Assembly (NCBI GenBank): GCA_021820845.1
Contig: JAKADC010000002.1
Coordinates: 62,001 to 126,000 of the forward strand
Length of the DNA: 64,000 nucleotides
Direction: 5' to 3'
DNA from: Pseudomonadota bacterium
GTDB taxonomy: Bacteria; Pseudomonadota; Gammaproteobacteria; Burkholderiales; Thiobacillaceae
How positions within the stretch are numbered: position 1 is the first letter of the stretch; every line of letters starts with the position of its first letter. A program made the position numbers and the translations under genes. The notes beneath the pieces are model-generated. The model searched no databases. It saw only the letters and a program-made list of their open reading frames with translations, and had not been told where the DNA came from. This document shows, piece by piece, positions 40,250-50,081 of this stretch.

Positions 40250-41032
40250 TCAGGATTCGGCGCCGGCCGTGGAATTGAAACCGGCGTCGACGTAGGTGAC
40301 CTCGCCGGTGATGCCGGAGGCCAGGTCGGAGAGCAGGAAGGCGGCGGCGTTGCCCACTTCCTCGATCGTCACGTTGCGGCGCAGCGGCGCGTTCTTGGCG
40401 ACGAGATCGAGCTTCTCGCCGAAGTTGGCGATGCCGCTGGCTGCGAGGGTCTTGATCGGGCCGGCCGACACCGCGTTGACGCGGATGCCCTTGGGGCCGA
40501 GGCTTTGCGCCATGTAGTACACGCCGGATTCGAGGCTCGCCTTGGCGAGGCCCATGACGTTGTAATTCGGCACGGAGCGAACCGCGCCCAGATAGGACAG
40601 GGTCAGCAGCGAGGCGTTGCGGCCTTCCATCAGCGGCAGCGCGGCCTTGGCCAGCGCGGCGAAGCTGTAGGAACTGATGTCGTGGGCGATGCGGAAGTTT
40701 TCTCGCGTCACCGCGGAAAGGAAATCGCCGGCAAGCGCCTCCTTCGGGGCGAACGCGATCGAATGCACGAGACCATCGAGGCCGTCCCAGTGCTTGCCGA
40801 GGTCCGCGAACAGGGTGTCGATCTGTTCGTCGCTGCCGACGTCGCAGGGGAACACCAGGCTGGAGCCGAATTCCGCCGCGAATTCCTTGACACGATCCGC
40901 GACGCGCTCGCCCTGATAGGTGAAGGCCAGCTCGGCGCCTTCGCGCTTGCATGCCGCGGCGATGCCGTAGGCGATCGAACGGTTCGATATCACGCCGGTG
41001 ATCAGCAAGCGTTTTCCTGCAAGAAAGCCCAT
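40250..41032 (-). CDS. fabI: Enoyl-[acyl-carrier-protein] reductase (NADH) FabI
   Basis: A 260-residue SDR-type enzyme that completes each round of fatty-acid elongation and is the target of triclosan-type inhibitors. The N-terminus [20 protein letters not shown] is typical, and the catalytic YxxxxxxK is [25 protein letters not shown] is another FabI signature. It diverges from the ABC importer genes and shares a terminator with ppiD. Confidence 0.97.
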   Translation of the reverse strand: MGFLAGKRLLITGVISNRSIAYGIAAACKREGAELAFTYQGERVADRVKEFAAEFGSSLVFPCDVGSDEQIDTLFADLGKHWDGLDGLVHSIAFAPKEALAGDFLSAVTRENFRIAHDISSYSFAALAKAALPLMEGRNASLLTLSYLGAVRSVPNYNVMGLAKASLESGVYYMAQSLGPKGIRVNAVSAGPIKTLAASGIANFGEKLDLVAKNAPLRRNVTIEEVGNAAAFLLSDLASGITGEVTYVDAGFNSTAGAES

Positions 41033-41106
41033 GTCGGTCTCGAAGAGTTTGAAGTAGGCGGATTATAGCGCCTGACCTCGACGGCGTGCTTGGGTACACT
41101 TACGCC

Positions 41107-43269
41107 ATGACGCGCATCGGGACGATTTTATTCAGGGCAGGTCTGCTGGCGATCGGCCTTGCCCTGCTGACGGCGTGTTCGGACAACTGGAACAATCCCT
41201 ATCCCAGGAGCGAGGCGCGCGCGAACGTGGCATACAGCGCGTTTTCCGAACGCCCCAAGCACCTCGATCCGGCGCGGTCCTACAGTTCGAACGAAGCCGA
41301 ATTCATCGGGCAGATCTACGAGCCGCCGCTGCAATACCATTTTCTCAAGCGCCCTTATACGCTGATTCCGCTGACCGCCGACGCGGTGCCCAAGCCGCGC
41401 TATCTGGACGCGTCCGGCAGGCCGCTGCCCGACGATGCGCCGTCGTCGGCCATCGCCGAAAGCGTCTATGAAATCCACATCCGTCCCGGCATACGCTACC
41501 AGCCGCATCCGGCGTTCGCGCGCGATGCGGCAGGCCGTTATCTTTATCATTCGCTGGATTCCGCCGCAATGGCGGGCAAGACGCAGCTCGCCGATTTCAA
41601 GCACACGGGCACCCGCGAACTCGTCGCAGCCGACTACGTCTATGAAATCAAGCGGCTCGCCAACCCGCGATTGAGCTCGCCGATTCTTGGCCTGATGTCG
41701 GAGCACATCGTCGGTCTGAAAGCGCTCGGCGACACCCTCGAAAAGGCCGTCAAGGCGCACCCCGATGCGGCGCTGAACCTGAACGATTTCCCGTTCGCGG
41801 GGGCGGAAGCGGTGGACCGCTACACGTATCGCATTCGCATCAAGGGCAAGTACCCGCAGTTCATCTACTGGCTGGCGATGCCTTTTTTTGCGCCGGTGCC
41901 GTGGGAGGCCGACGTGTTCTACGCGCAGCCCGGCATGGCCGACCGGAACCTCACGCTCGACTGGCAGCCGGTCGGTACCGGCCCGTTTTACCTCTCAGAG
42001 AACAATCCCAACCGCCGCATGGTCCTGAAGAGAAATCCATATTTCCATGGCGAGATCTATCCGGTCGACGGCGACGCGGCCGACCGGCGAGCCGGCCTGC
42101 TGGCGGACGCCGGGAAGCCGCTGCCGTTTATCGACGAGGCCGTTTTCAGCCTGGAAAAGGAAACCATTCCCTACTGGAGCAAATTTCTGCAGGGCTACTA
42201 CGACAGCGCCGGCATCAGCTCGGACAGCTTCGACCAGGCCATCCAGTTTTCGGCGGGCGGCACGCCGCGGTTGACCAAGAGCATGCGCGACAAGGACATC
42301 CATCTCGTCACCACCGTGGCCGCCTCGATCTGGTACGTGGGATTCAACATGCTCGACCCGGTGGTCGGGGGATTGAGCGAGGACCGGCGCAAGCTGCGGC
42401 AGGCGATTTCCATCGCGTTCGACTACGACGAATTCATTTCCATTTTTCTCAATGGTCGCGGCATCCCGGCGCAGGGACCGATTCCGCCCGGCCTGTTCGG
42501 CTACGTCGACGGCGTGGCAGGGCTGAATCCGTATGTCTACGAGGCCCACGACGGCAAGATCGTGAGACATCCCATCGAGATGGCGAAAAAGCTGCTGGCG
42601 GAGGCGGGCTATCCCAACGGCCGCGACGCCAGGACGGGCGCGCCGCTCGTCCTGTATTTCGACACCATGGCGAGCGGCCCCGATGCCAAGTCGCGGCTCG
42701 ACTGGATGAAGAAGCAGCTCGACAAGCTCAATATCCAGCTCGTCGTGCGCGGCACCGACTACAACCGTTTCCAGGACAAGATGCGCAGGGGCAACGCGCA
42801 GCTGTTCGAGTGGGGCTGGAACGCCGACTACCCCGATCCGGAAAACTTTTTCTTTCTGCTGTATGGTCCCAACAAGAAGGTGGCCAACGGCGGCGAGAAC
42901 GCGGCCAACTACGACAATCCGGAATTCAACCGCCTGTTCGAGCGCATGAAGGACATGGACAACGGCCCCGAGCGCCAGCGCGTGATCGATGCCATGCTCG
43001 AGATCGTGCGGCGCGACGCACCGTGGATCTTCGCCTATTACCCGAAGTCGTTCGGTCTCACGCAGGGCTGGGTGCATAACGTCAAGCCCAACCTCATGGC
43101 CAACAACACGCTCAAGTACCGGCGCATCGACCCCGCGCTGCGCGCGACCCGGCGCGCCGAGTGGAACCGCCCGGTGCGCTGGCCGATCGCGCTGCTCGCG
43201 GGCGGGTTGCTCGTCGCCGTCGCGCCCGCGGTGATCGCCTGGCGCCGACGCGAACGCAAGGCCGCCTGA
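41107..43269 (+). CDS. Peptide-type ABC transporter substrate-binding protein
   Basis: A 720-residue SBP_bac_5 family protein, larger than typical DppA/OppA (about 540). The N-terminal lipoprotein signal has lipobox LLTAC. The binding domain follows (FIGQIYEPPLQYHFLK; DWQPVGTGPFYLSENNPNR). Unusually, the C-terminus ends in a hydrophobic helix plus basic residues (WPIALLAGGLLVAVAPAVIA then WRRRERK), which looks like a second membrane anchor. It begins the four-gene importer and overlaps the first permease gene (TGATG). Ligand unknown; oligopeptides or a related compound are likely. Confidence 0.9.
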   Translation: MTRIGTILFRAGLLAIGLALLTACSDNWNNPYPRSEARANVAYSAFSERPKHLDPARSYSSNEAEFIGQIYEPPLQYHFLKRPYTLIPLTADAVPKPRYLDASGRPLPDDAPSSAIAESVYEIHIRPGIRYQPHPAFARDAAGRYLYHSLDSAAMAGKTQLADFKHTGTRELVAADYVYEIKRLANPRLSSPILGLMSEHIVGLKALGDTLEKAVKAHPDAALNLNDFPFAGAEAVDRYTYRIRIKGKYPQFIYWLAMPFFAPVPWEADVFYAQPGMADRNLTLDWQPVGTGPFYLSENNPNRRMVLKRNPYFHGEIYPVDGDAADRRAGLLADAGKPLPFIDEAVFSLEKETIPYWSKFLQGYYDSAGISSDSFDQAIQFSAGGTPRLTKSMRDKDIHLVTTVAASIWYVGFNMLDPVVGGLSEDRRKLRQAISIAFDYDEFISIFLNGRGIPAQGPIPPGLFGYVDGVAGLNPYVYEAHDGKIVRHPIEMAKKLLAEAGYPNGRDARTGAPLVLYFDTMASGPDAKSRLDWMKKQLDKLNIQLVVRGTDYNRFQDKMRRGNAQLFEWGWNADYPDPENFFFLLYGPNKKVANGGENAANYDNPEFNRLFERMKDMDNGPERQRVIDAMLEIVRRDAPWIFAYYPKSFGLTQGWVHNVKPNLMANNTLKYRRIDPALRATRRAEWNRPVRWPIALLAGGLLVAVAPAVIAWRRRERKAA

Positions 43270-44246
43270 TGCTTTCCTACATCCTGCGTCGTCTCCTGTA
43301 CGCGGTCCCGATCCTGATCGGCGTCAACCTGCTGACCTTCGCGCTGTTCTTCGTCGTCAACACGCCGGACGACATGGCGCGGCTGCAGCTCGGCGCCAAG
43401 CACGTGACGCCCGAGGCGATCGATCGCTGGAAGGTCGAGCACGGCTACGACAAGCCGCTGCTGCTGAACGAGCGCGCACCGGGCAGCGCGCGCTTCACCG
43501 ACACCATCTTCTTCCGGCACTCGGCTGCGATGTTCGCCTTCAGGTTCGGCAAGGGCGACGACGGCCGCGACATCGGCAACGAAATCCGCACCCGCATGGG
43601 GCCGAGTCTGGCGATCGCGCTGCCGGTGCTTCTGATCGGCGTCCTCGTCAACGTCACCTTCGCGCTGCTGATGGTGTTCTTCCGCGCCACCTATCTCGAC
43701 CTGTGGGGGGTCGTCGTGTGCGTGGTGCTGATGTCGATATCGGGACTGTTCTACATCATCGCCGGGCAGTACTTCATCGCCAAGCTGTGGAACCTGCTTC
43801 CGATCTCCGGCTTCGCCGGCGGCATCGACGGCTTCAGGTTCATTCTCCTGCCGGTGCTGGTCAGCGTGGTGGCGGGCATCGGCAGCGGCGCGCGCTGGTA
43901 CCGCACGATCTTTCTCGAGGAAATCGGCAAGGACTACGTTCGCACGGCGCGTGCCAAGGGCCTGTCCGAGGTCCGGGTGCTGTTCCGCCACGTCCTGAAG
44001 AACGGCATGATCCCGATCCTGACCGGCGTCGTGGTGCTGCTGCCGCTGCTGTTCATGGGCAGCCTCATCACCGAGTCGTTCTTCGGCATCCCCGGACTCG
44101 GCAGCTACACCATCGACGCGATCCAGGCGCAGGACTTCGCGGTGGTTCGCGCGATGGTGTTCCTCGGATCCTTCCTCTACATCGTCGGCCTCATCCTCAC
44201 CGACATCTCCTATTCGTGGGTCGATCCCCGCGTGAGGCTGCGATGA
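43269..44246 (+). CDS. ABC transporter permease (DppB/YejB-like)
   Basis: A 325-residue inner-membrane permease of the DppB/OppB type with six helices. The N-terminus MLSYILRRLLYAVPILIGVN is characteristic, and the coupling-helix (EAA) region is RTARAKGLSEVRVLFRHVLK. It overlaps the upstream binding-protein gene by one base and the next permease gene by four (ATGA). Confidence 0.93.
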   Translation: MLSYILRRLLYAVPILIGVNLLTFALFFVVNTPDDMARLQLGAKHVTPEAIDRWKVEHGYDKPLLLNERAPGSARFTDTIFFRHSAAMFAFRFGKGDDGRDIGNEIRTRMGPSLAIALPVLLIGVLVNVTFALLMVFFRATYLDLWGVVVCVVLMSISGLFYIIAGQYFIAKLWNLLPISGFAGGIDGFRFILLPVLVSVVAGIGSGARWYRTIFLEEIGKDYVRTARAKGLSEVRVLFRHVLKNGMIPILTGVVVLLPLLFMGSLITESFFGIPGLGSYTIDAIQAQDFAVVRAMVFLGSFLYIVGLILTDISYSWVDPRVRLR

Positions 44247-45649
44247 GCTTCGTGCCCGTGATCCTGTGGACCGACGGCCTGATCTTCGCGCTGCTGGGCG
44301 GGGTGCTGGCGCTCGTGTGGTTCATCCGCCGCCATCCGCACCTGAGCGCGCCGTGGGCGGCGGTGGCACGGCGTCCGATGGCGACGGGGGCAGCGCTGGT
44401 GCTGGCGGTGTTCGTGGTCATCGGCCTGCTCGATTCGCTGCATTACCGCGCGCGGCTGAGCGACAGTCCGCCCGGCAGGCCGCAATATTCGGTCGAGGTG
44501 TTGTCCGTCTTCGACAAGCTGGTGGGCAAGCTGCGCACGCATCAGGAAAAAACCTATTCCGCGCCGCTGGCGATGCAGCTCTATGCGAAAGAATTCGTCG
44601 AGCGCGACGGCGCAAGCGTGCGGGATTACCCGCGTCTGAAATACGGCGGCGCGCATCTCAAACGGGCCGACGAACGCATGCCGGACATCGTCCGGCGCGC
44701 CCTCGTCGGCGTGGCGCAAGGTCTGGCGGTCGGCGTGCTGCTGTTCGGTCTGCTTGCCGCATGGCAGACGCGCCGCCGTCGCATCGCGCTCCGCCCGTGG
44801 CTCGCATCCTGGGCGAGGGGCGGGCTCAGCTGGCCGGGACGGACGCTCGTGCTGGTTGTGGCGCTGCTTCTGATGCTGGGCGCGGTGACGGTCCGTCTTG
44901 CCGCGGGCTATCACGTCTTCGGCACCGACAAGGTCGGGCAGGACGTGTTGTACATCACCCTCAAGAGCATTCGCACCGGCCTGGTGATCGGCACCCTCAC
45001 GACGCTCGTCACGCTGCCGCTCGCCATCGTGCTGGGCGTTGCCGCCGGCTATTTCCGGGGCTGGGTCGACGACGTCATCCAGTATGTCTACACGGTGCTG
45101 AATTCGATCCCGGGCGTGCTCCTGATCGCGGCGTCCGTGCTCATCGTGCAGGTCGCGATCGAAGCGAACCCCGAACGCTTCGATACCGCGGCGGCGCGCG
45201 CCGACATTCGTTTGCTGGCCCTGTGCCTCATCATGGGCGTGACGAGCTGGACCGGGCTCGCGCGGCTGCTGCGCGGGGAGTCGCTCAAGCTGCGCACCCT
45301 CGATTACGTCGAGGCCGCGCGGGCGTTCGGCGTCTCGCACGCGCGCATCATCAGCCGCCATATCTTCCCCAACGTGTTCCACCTCGTGCTGATTTCCATC
45401 GTGCTGGATTTCTCGGGGCTGGTGCTGGCGGAGGCGGTGCTGTCCTATGTCGGGGTCGGCGTCGATCCCAGCATGTACAGCTGGGGCAACATGATCAACG
45501 GCGCGCGTCTCGAGCTGGCCCGCGAGCCCGTCGTCTGGTGGCAGCTCACGGCGGCATTCACCTTCATGTTCACCCTGGTGCTGGCCGCCAACCTGTTTGC
45601 CGACGGCGTACGCGACGCGTTCGACCCGCGCCGGGAAGGGCGTCCGTGA
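44243..45649 (+). CDS. ABC transporter permease (DppC/YejE-like), extended
   Basis: A 468-residue permease of the DppC/OppC type, longer than the usual ~300. The N-terminal ~175 residues add two extra hydrophobic helices and a polar, probably periplasmic region; the core then shows the family marker HVFGTDKVGQDV, six helices and the EAA loop YVEAARAFGVSHARIISRHI. It overlaps both neighbours by 4 bases (ATGA, GTGA). A YejE-like peptide importer subunit is the best guess. Confidence 0.92.
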   Translation: MSFVPVILWTDGLIFALLGGVLALVWFIRRHPHLSAPWAAVARRPMATGAALVLAVFVVIGLLDSLHYRARLSDSPPGRPQYSVEVLSVFDKLVGKLRTHQEKTYSAPLAMQLYAKEFVERDGASVRDYPRLKYGGAHLKRADERMPDIVRRALVGVAQGLAVGVLLFGLLAAWQTRRRRIALRPWLASWARGGLSWPGRTLVLVVALLLMLGAVTVRLAAGYHVFGTDKVGQDVLYITLKSIRTGLVIGTLTTLVTLPLAIVLGVAAGYFRGWVDDVIQYVYTVLNSIPGVLLIAASVLIVQVAIEANPERFDTAAARADIRLLALCLIMGVTSWTGLARLLRGESLKLRTLDYVEAARAFGVSHARIISRHIFPNVFHLVLISIVLDFSGLVLAEAVLSYVGVGVDPSMYSWGNMINGARLELAREPVVWWQLTAAFTFMFTLVLAANLFADGVRDAFDPRREGRP

Positions 45650-47610
45650 AGCCGCTGCTGCGCGTCGAAAACCTTGTCACCCGGATCGGCGTCGCACGCG
45701 TGGTGGACGGCGTGTCGTTCCACGTGGCGGCGGGTGAGACCTATGCCTTGCTCGGGGAATCCGGCTGCGGCAAGTCGATGACCGCGCTTTCGCTGATGCG
45801 GTTGCTGCCCGACGGCGGGCGCATCGCCTCGGGCACCGTGCGCCTGGACGAAACCGACGTGCCGGCTTTGCCGGAGCGCGACATGCGGCGCGTGCGCGGC
45901 GGGAAAATGGCGATGGTGTTCCAGGAGCCGATGCTGGCGCTGAACCCCGTCATCAAGGTGGGCGACCAGATCGGCGAGGCGCTGGCCTTGCACCGGGGCC
46001 TCGGCGGACGCGTTGCGCGCGATGCCGCGCGCGCGCTGCTCGATTCGGTCGGCGTCCCGGACGCGGCGCGCCGGCTCGATACCTATCCCTTCGAGCTGTC
46101 GGGCGGACTGCGCCAGCGGATGATGATCGCCATGGCGCTGGCGGGCGACCCCGAACTGCTGATCGCCGACGAGCCGACGACGGCGCTCGACGTGACCATC
46201 CAGGCGCAGGTGCTCGACGTGCTGCGCCGCCTGCGCACCGAACGCCGGATGGGCATGCTGCTGATCACGCACGACCTCGGGGTCGTGGCCGAGAACGCCG
46301 ACCGCGTGGGCGTGATGTACGCCGGCGAACTGGTGGAGGAGGGCGCGCGCGGCGCGTTCTTCGCGGCGCCGCAGCACCCCTACAGCCGCATGCTGTTCGA
46401 GGCCTTGCCGCGCCCCGGCGACGCGGGGCGGCTGGCAACGATCCCCGGCCAGGTGCCCCGGCTCGACGCTGCCTTGAGCGGGTGCCGTTTCACCCCGCGC
46501 TGTCCCTTCGCGATTGCGCGCTGCAGCAGCGAGTCGCCCGGGTGGCAGGACCTGGGCGGCCAGCGGGTGCGCTGCCATCTGGCAGGCATGCTGCCGATGG
46601 CCGGCGTGCGCGAGCGGGTCGCGCATGCCGCGACTGAACGCGCGTCGCGGCCGCTGCTGCAAGTGGACGGACTGAAAGTCCATTTCCCGATCCGGCGCGG
46701 GTTCATCCAGCGCACCGTCGGCCATGTCCGGGCGGTCGACGACGTGGCCCTGTCGATCGAGGCCGGGCGCACGCTGGCGCTGGTCGGCGAATCGGGCTGC
46801 GGCAAGACGACCGTGGGCAAGGCCTTGCTGCGGCTGATCGAGCCGACCGCGGGCAGCGTCGTGCTGGGCGGCGAGACCATCACGGCAAGGAACGCGTCCA
46901 CGCTGCGGCGGCAGGCGCAGATGGTGTTCCAGGATCCGTTCAGCTCGCTCAATCCGCGCATGCGGGTGGTGGACGCCCTGCTCGAAGGCATGGACGCACT
47001 CGCCGTGGGCGCGCCTGCGACGCGACGCGATGCGGTGGCCCGCCTGCTGCGTCAGGTCGGGCTGCCGGACGATGCCGGCGACCGCTATCCGCACGCGTTT
47101 TCAGGCGGTCAGCGGCAGCGCATCGCGATCGCACGCGCGCTGGCGGTGTCGCCGCGCCTCGTGATCTGCGACGAGCCGACCAGCGCGCTCGACGTATCGG
47201 TGCAGGCGCAGATCCTGAATTTGCTGAAGGACCTGCAGGACGAGTTGGGCCTCGCATACCTCTTCATCACGCACAACCTCGCCGTGGTCGACTACCTCGC
47301 GCACGACGTCGCGGTGATGTATCTCGGGCGCATCGTCGAACAAGGTCCCGCCGGCGAGGTGCTGCGCGCGCCTCGCCACCCCTACACGCAGGCGCTGGTG
47401 AGCGCGGTTCCCCGCATCGAGCCGCAGGGCGCGCCGGCCATCATTCGCGTCGCCGGCGATCAGCCCTCGCCGCTCAATCCGCCGCCGGGCTGCCATTTCC
47501 ATCCGCGTTGTCCCCACGCCAGCGCGGTATGCCGGCAAATCTATCCCGAGCGGACCGACCTGGGCGGCGGGCACTGGACGCGCTGCCATTGGGTAGCGGG
47601 CCAGACCTGA
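45646..47610 (+). CDS. ABC transporter ATPase, two fused nucleotide-binding domains
   Basis: A 654-residue protein joining DppD-like and DppF-like ATPases, as in YejF. The first Walker A GESGCGKS is near residue 37 with signature LSGGLRQR and Walker [10 protein letters not shown]; the second Walker A GESGCGKT is near residue 380 with FSGGQRQR and LVICDEPT. Each half ends in an oligopeptide-ATPase C-terminal motif with cysteines ([20 protein letters not shown]). GTG 45646 overlaps the permease stop as GTGA, so the importer is fully coupled. Confidence 0.95.
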   Translation: MKPLLRVENLVTRIGVARVVDGVSFHVAAGETYALLGESGCGKSMTALSLMRLLPDGGRIASGTVRLDETDVPALPERDMRRVRGGKMAMVFQEPMLALNPVIKVGDQIGEALALHRGLGGRVARDAARALLDSVGVPDAARRLDTYPFELSGGLRQRMMIAMALAGDPELLIADEPTTALDVTIQAQVLDVLRRLRTERRMGMLLITHDLGVVAENADRVGVMYAGELVEEGARGAFFAAPQHPYSRMLFEALPRPGDAGRLATIPGQVPRLDAALSGCRFTPRCPFAIARCSSESPGWQDLGGQRVRCHLAGMLPMAGVRERVAHAATERASRPLLQVDGLKVHFPIRRGFIQRTVGHVRAVDDVALSIEAGRTLALVGESGCGKTTVGKALLRLIEPTAGSVVLGGETITARNASTLRRQAQMVFQDPFSSLNPRMRVVDALLEGMDALAVGAPATRRDAVARLLRQVGLPDDAGDRYPHAFSGGQRQRIAIARALAVSPRLVICDEPTSALDVSVQAQILNLLKDLQDELGLAYLFITHNLAVVDYLAHDVAVMYLGRIVEQGPAGEVLRAPRHPYTQALVSAVPRIEPQGAPAIIRVAGDQPSPLNPPPGCHFHPRCPHASAVCRQIYPERTDLGGGHWTRCHWVAGQT

Positions 47611-47633
47611 ATTTTTCCGAAACGGAGCGTCAA

Positions 47634-47831
47634 TTGAATACCGGCAAACACCATCGAAACTTCTGGCTTGGCAACGGCGTGCTTGCCGTCGCGATGCTCA
47701 CGCTGTTCTTCATGGGACCGCTTTCCAGTGCGCTAGGGATCTGGGCGGCGGTGTTGTGGATGGTGCTCGCCGCGGTCGGAATGGCGCTTCTGATGTCGGA
47801 CAAGTCGGACGAGCCGCCCGCTTCGGACTGA
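47634..47831 (+). CDS. Small two-helix membrane protein
   Basis: A 65-residue protein beginning at TTG 47634, supported by CGGAG six bases upstream. It has two hydrophobic segments (FWLGNGVLAVAMLTLFFMGP; ALGIWAAVLWMVLAAVGMAL) and a short acidic C-terminal tail (SDKSDEPPASD). I recognise no family with a known role. It follows the ABC importer by 23 bases and may be cotranscribed. Upstream in-frame codons overlap the ATPase gene. Confidence 0.65.
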   Translation: MNTGKHHRNFWLGNGVLAVAMLTLFFMGPLSSALGIWAAVLWMVLAAVGMALLMSDKSDEPPASD

Positions 47832-47849
47832 TCCCGATCGGTTTTTTTT

Positions 47850-49226
47850 TCAGGGCTTCCTGATGAGGATCGTCTGGCCCGCGCGGACCGTGCCGTGCTT
47901 TCCGAAGGCGGGATTCCAGCCCCTGAGATCGGCGAGGCTGACGTCGAAACGCCGCGCGATGGCGCTCAGCGTGTCGCCGTGCCTGACCGTGTAGCGTGCC
48001 TCTCGCTTCCCGCCGCGGGCCGAGAAGGCGACGGGACGAATCGCGGCGTCATTTTTCTGCGCGGCGTCGTCACGATTCCTGACAGGCACCAGGATGGTCT
48101 GCTCCCGGATCAGCCTGCCGCGCTTCAGATGGAACTGGTTGTGCTCCTCGAGGCTGGCGACGCTGATGCGGAAGCGCTTCGCGATGTCCGCGGGACGCTC
48201 GCCCTTGCGGGCGGTGTAGGGCTTCCACGAGTCCCAGTTACCCGCTTCGAGGTTGCGCTGGAAGGCGTCGGTCTTGTCGACCGGAACGAGCACGTTGACT
48301 GGCGTGTCGGCTCGGATGAGCTTGCGCCGAAACGCGGCATTGAGGGCGACGAACTCGTCGCGTGTCATCCCTGCCATGCGCGCCGCGGAGCGGATGTCCA
48401 TGCTCGCGCTGTGAACGGTGACCTGGTTGAAATAGGGCTGATTGGGCAGCGCCTCGATGGCGACGCCGTAGCGCTCGGGATTGCTCACGAGATCGCGGAT
48501 GGCGAGAAGCTTGGGGACGTAGTGGCGGGTTTCGTTGGGCAGGGGCAGGCTGGCGTAATCGGTGGGCAGGCCCTGCTGGATGTTTTTCTGGATGGCGCGG
48601 GCAACGCAGCCTTCGCCGCAGTTGTAGGCGGCCAGGGCCAGTTCCCAGTCGCCAAAATCGAGGTAGAGCTTGTTCAGATAATCGAGCGCGGCCTCGGTCG
48701 CGGCAGTGAAGTCGCGCCGACCGTCGTACCACGAATCCTGCTTGAGCCCGTAGAGCTTGGCCGTGGAGGGCATGAACTGCCAGATGCCGGTCGCCGCGGC
48801 GGGCGACTCCGCACCCGGGTTGAACGCGCTTTCGACCATCGGCAGCAGGGCGATCTCCATCGGCATCGCGCGGCGGTCGACTTCCTGGACGATATGGAAC
48901 AGGTAGCGGCGCGAGCGGTCGAGCATGCGGCGCACGTATTCGGGCCGCGCAGCGTACCAGTCTTCGTGCAGCGCGACGAGCGGGTTTTTCGAGCCGTCGT
49001 CCTCGATCTGGAATCCGCTGCGGATGCGTTGCCAGACGTCGTCGGTACTGGCGGCTTCGGGCGCGGGTCCGCTCGCGGCCGTGTCGCTGTCCGTGTTGAC
49101 GTCCCACTCCAGCGTCTGGACTCCGGCGCTGGAATCGGCGGCGTGCGCGGGCTGGACGGAGAGCACCGCGAGGATGGCCAGGCCGACAACACCCGGGTGG
49201 ATTCGGGGCAATTTGATTCCGGGCAA
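47850..49226 (-). CDS. mltD: Membrane-bound lytic transglycosylase MltD-like, LysM repeats
   Basis: A 458-residue periplasmic murein hydrolase. It has an N-terminal signal peptide ending VQPAHA, an SLT lysozyme-like domain (catalytic glutamate in ESAFNPGAESPAAATGIW, then QFMPSTAKLYGL), and two LysM domains near the C-terminus (YTARKGERPADIAKRF; YTVRHGDTLSAIARRF). No lipobox cysteine is seen, unlike Escherichia coli MltD. Start TTG 49226 is preceded by GGGAG. It precedes no gene on its strand within coupling distance except gloB upstream. Confidence 0.9.
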   Translation of the reverse strand: MPGIKLPRIHPGVVGLAILAVLSVQPAHAADSSAGVQTLEWDVNTDSDTAASGPAPEAASTDDVWQRIRSGFQIEDDGSKNPLVALHEDWYAARPEYVRRMLDRSRRYLFHIVQEVDRRAMPMEIALLPMVESAFNPGAESPAAATGIWQFMPSTAKLYGLKQDSWYDGRRDFTAATEAALDYLNKLYLDFGDWELALAAYNCGEGCVARAIQKNIQQGLPTDYASLPLPNETRHYVPKLLAIRDLVSNPERYGVAIEALPNQPYFNQVTVHSASMDIRSAARMAGMTRDEFVALNAAFRRKLIRADTPVNVLVPVDKTDAFQRNLEAGNWDSWKPYTARKGERPADIAKRFRISVASLEEHNQFHLKRGRLIREQTILVPVRNRDDAAQKNDAAIRPVAFSARGGKREARYTVRHGDTLSAIARRFDVSLADLRGWNPAFGKHGTVRAGQTILIRKP

Positions 49227-49280
49227 GACGGTCTCCCGTACTCAATAACCCGGCCATCGTAAGGGGCGAGAGCGCATTGG

Positions 49281-50051
49281 TCAACCGTCCCAGGCGTCCT
49301 TGGCGGCGCGGATCGCGCCCAAAACCTCGTCAGGAGCCGGATTCGGGCGATTCAGGAACCGGCTGGCAAAGGCGGTCATGGCGGGTTCATGGAAGCGCAG
49401 AAAGGGGTTGGTGGCTTTTTCCAATCCCAGGGTCGAGGGCAGCGTGGGCGCGTTCCTGGCGCGCGATGCCCGGTCCGTGCGCTCGCGTTCGAGCAGCGCC
49501 CGATTGCCGCCGTCGATGGTCTTGGCAAAGTCAATATTGCTCAGGGTGTATTCGTGCGCGCAGCAGACCCGGGTAGCATCGGGCAGGGCTAAAATGGCGT
49601 CGAGGCTCGCCGCCATCATCGCGGGCGTGCCCTCGAACAGCTTTCCGCTGCCGCATCCGAATACCGTGTCGCCGCAAAAGAGGCTGCCATGCCCGACATA
49701 GCTGATGTGGTCGAGCGTGTGGCCCGGCGTGGCCAGCACGTCGAAATGCAAGGCAGGCCCGTCGATGTCGACCGAATCGCCGCCGCGCAGCACCCGCGAG
49801 ACCGCGGGAATGCGGGGATTGTCGGGCGCGTAGATGATGCAATCGTAGCGTTGACGCAGCCGGACGTTGCCGCCAGTATGGTCCCGATGATGGTGGGTGA
49901 TGAGGATCGCGGTCAGGGTGAGCCCGTGCGCGTCGAGAAATGCGATCAGCGGCGCGGGATCGCCGGGATCGACCGCGACGGCATGGCGCTCGTCGTGCCA
50001 CACCCAGATGTAGTTGTCTTCGAACGCGGGCAGGGGGATGAGTGTCAACAT
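49281..50051 (-). CDS. gloB: Hydroxyacylglutathione hydrolase (glyoxalase II)
   Basis: A 256-residue metallo-beta-lactamase-fold enzyme hydrolysing S-D-lactoylglutathione to lactate and glutathione. The dinuclear metal motif THHHRDHTGG is intact, with GHTLDHISYVG and HEYTLSNIDFA supplying further ligands. The N-terminus LIPLPAFEDNYIWV is typical for GloB. It diverges from the methyltransferase-like gene with a 30-base gap. Confidence 0.95.
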   Translation of the reverse strand: MLTLIPLPAFEDNYIWVWHDERHAVAVDPGDPAPLIAFLDAHGLTLTAILITHHHRDHTGGNVRLRQRYDCIIYAPDNPRIPAVSRVLRGGDSVDIDGPALHFDVLATPGHTLDHISYVGHGSLFCGDTVFGCGSGKLFEGTPAMMAASLDAILALPDATRVCCAHEYTLSNIDFAKTIDGGNRALLERERTDRASRARNAPTLPSTLGLEKATNPFLRFHEPAMTAFASRFLNRPNPAPDEVLGAIRAAKDAWDG

Positions 50052-50081
50052 GATGTGTGCGGCAAGACCGGAGGAAGGATT

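Noticed and set aside
47842-47850. A run of nine T after the small membrane protein gene, considered as a terminator
   Set aside because: The preceding CCGATCGG is too short and has no loop, so no stable hairpin can be drawn.
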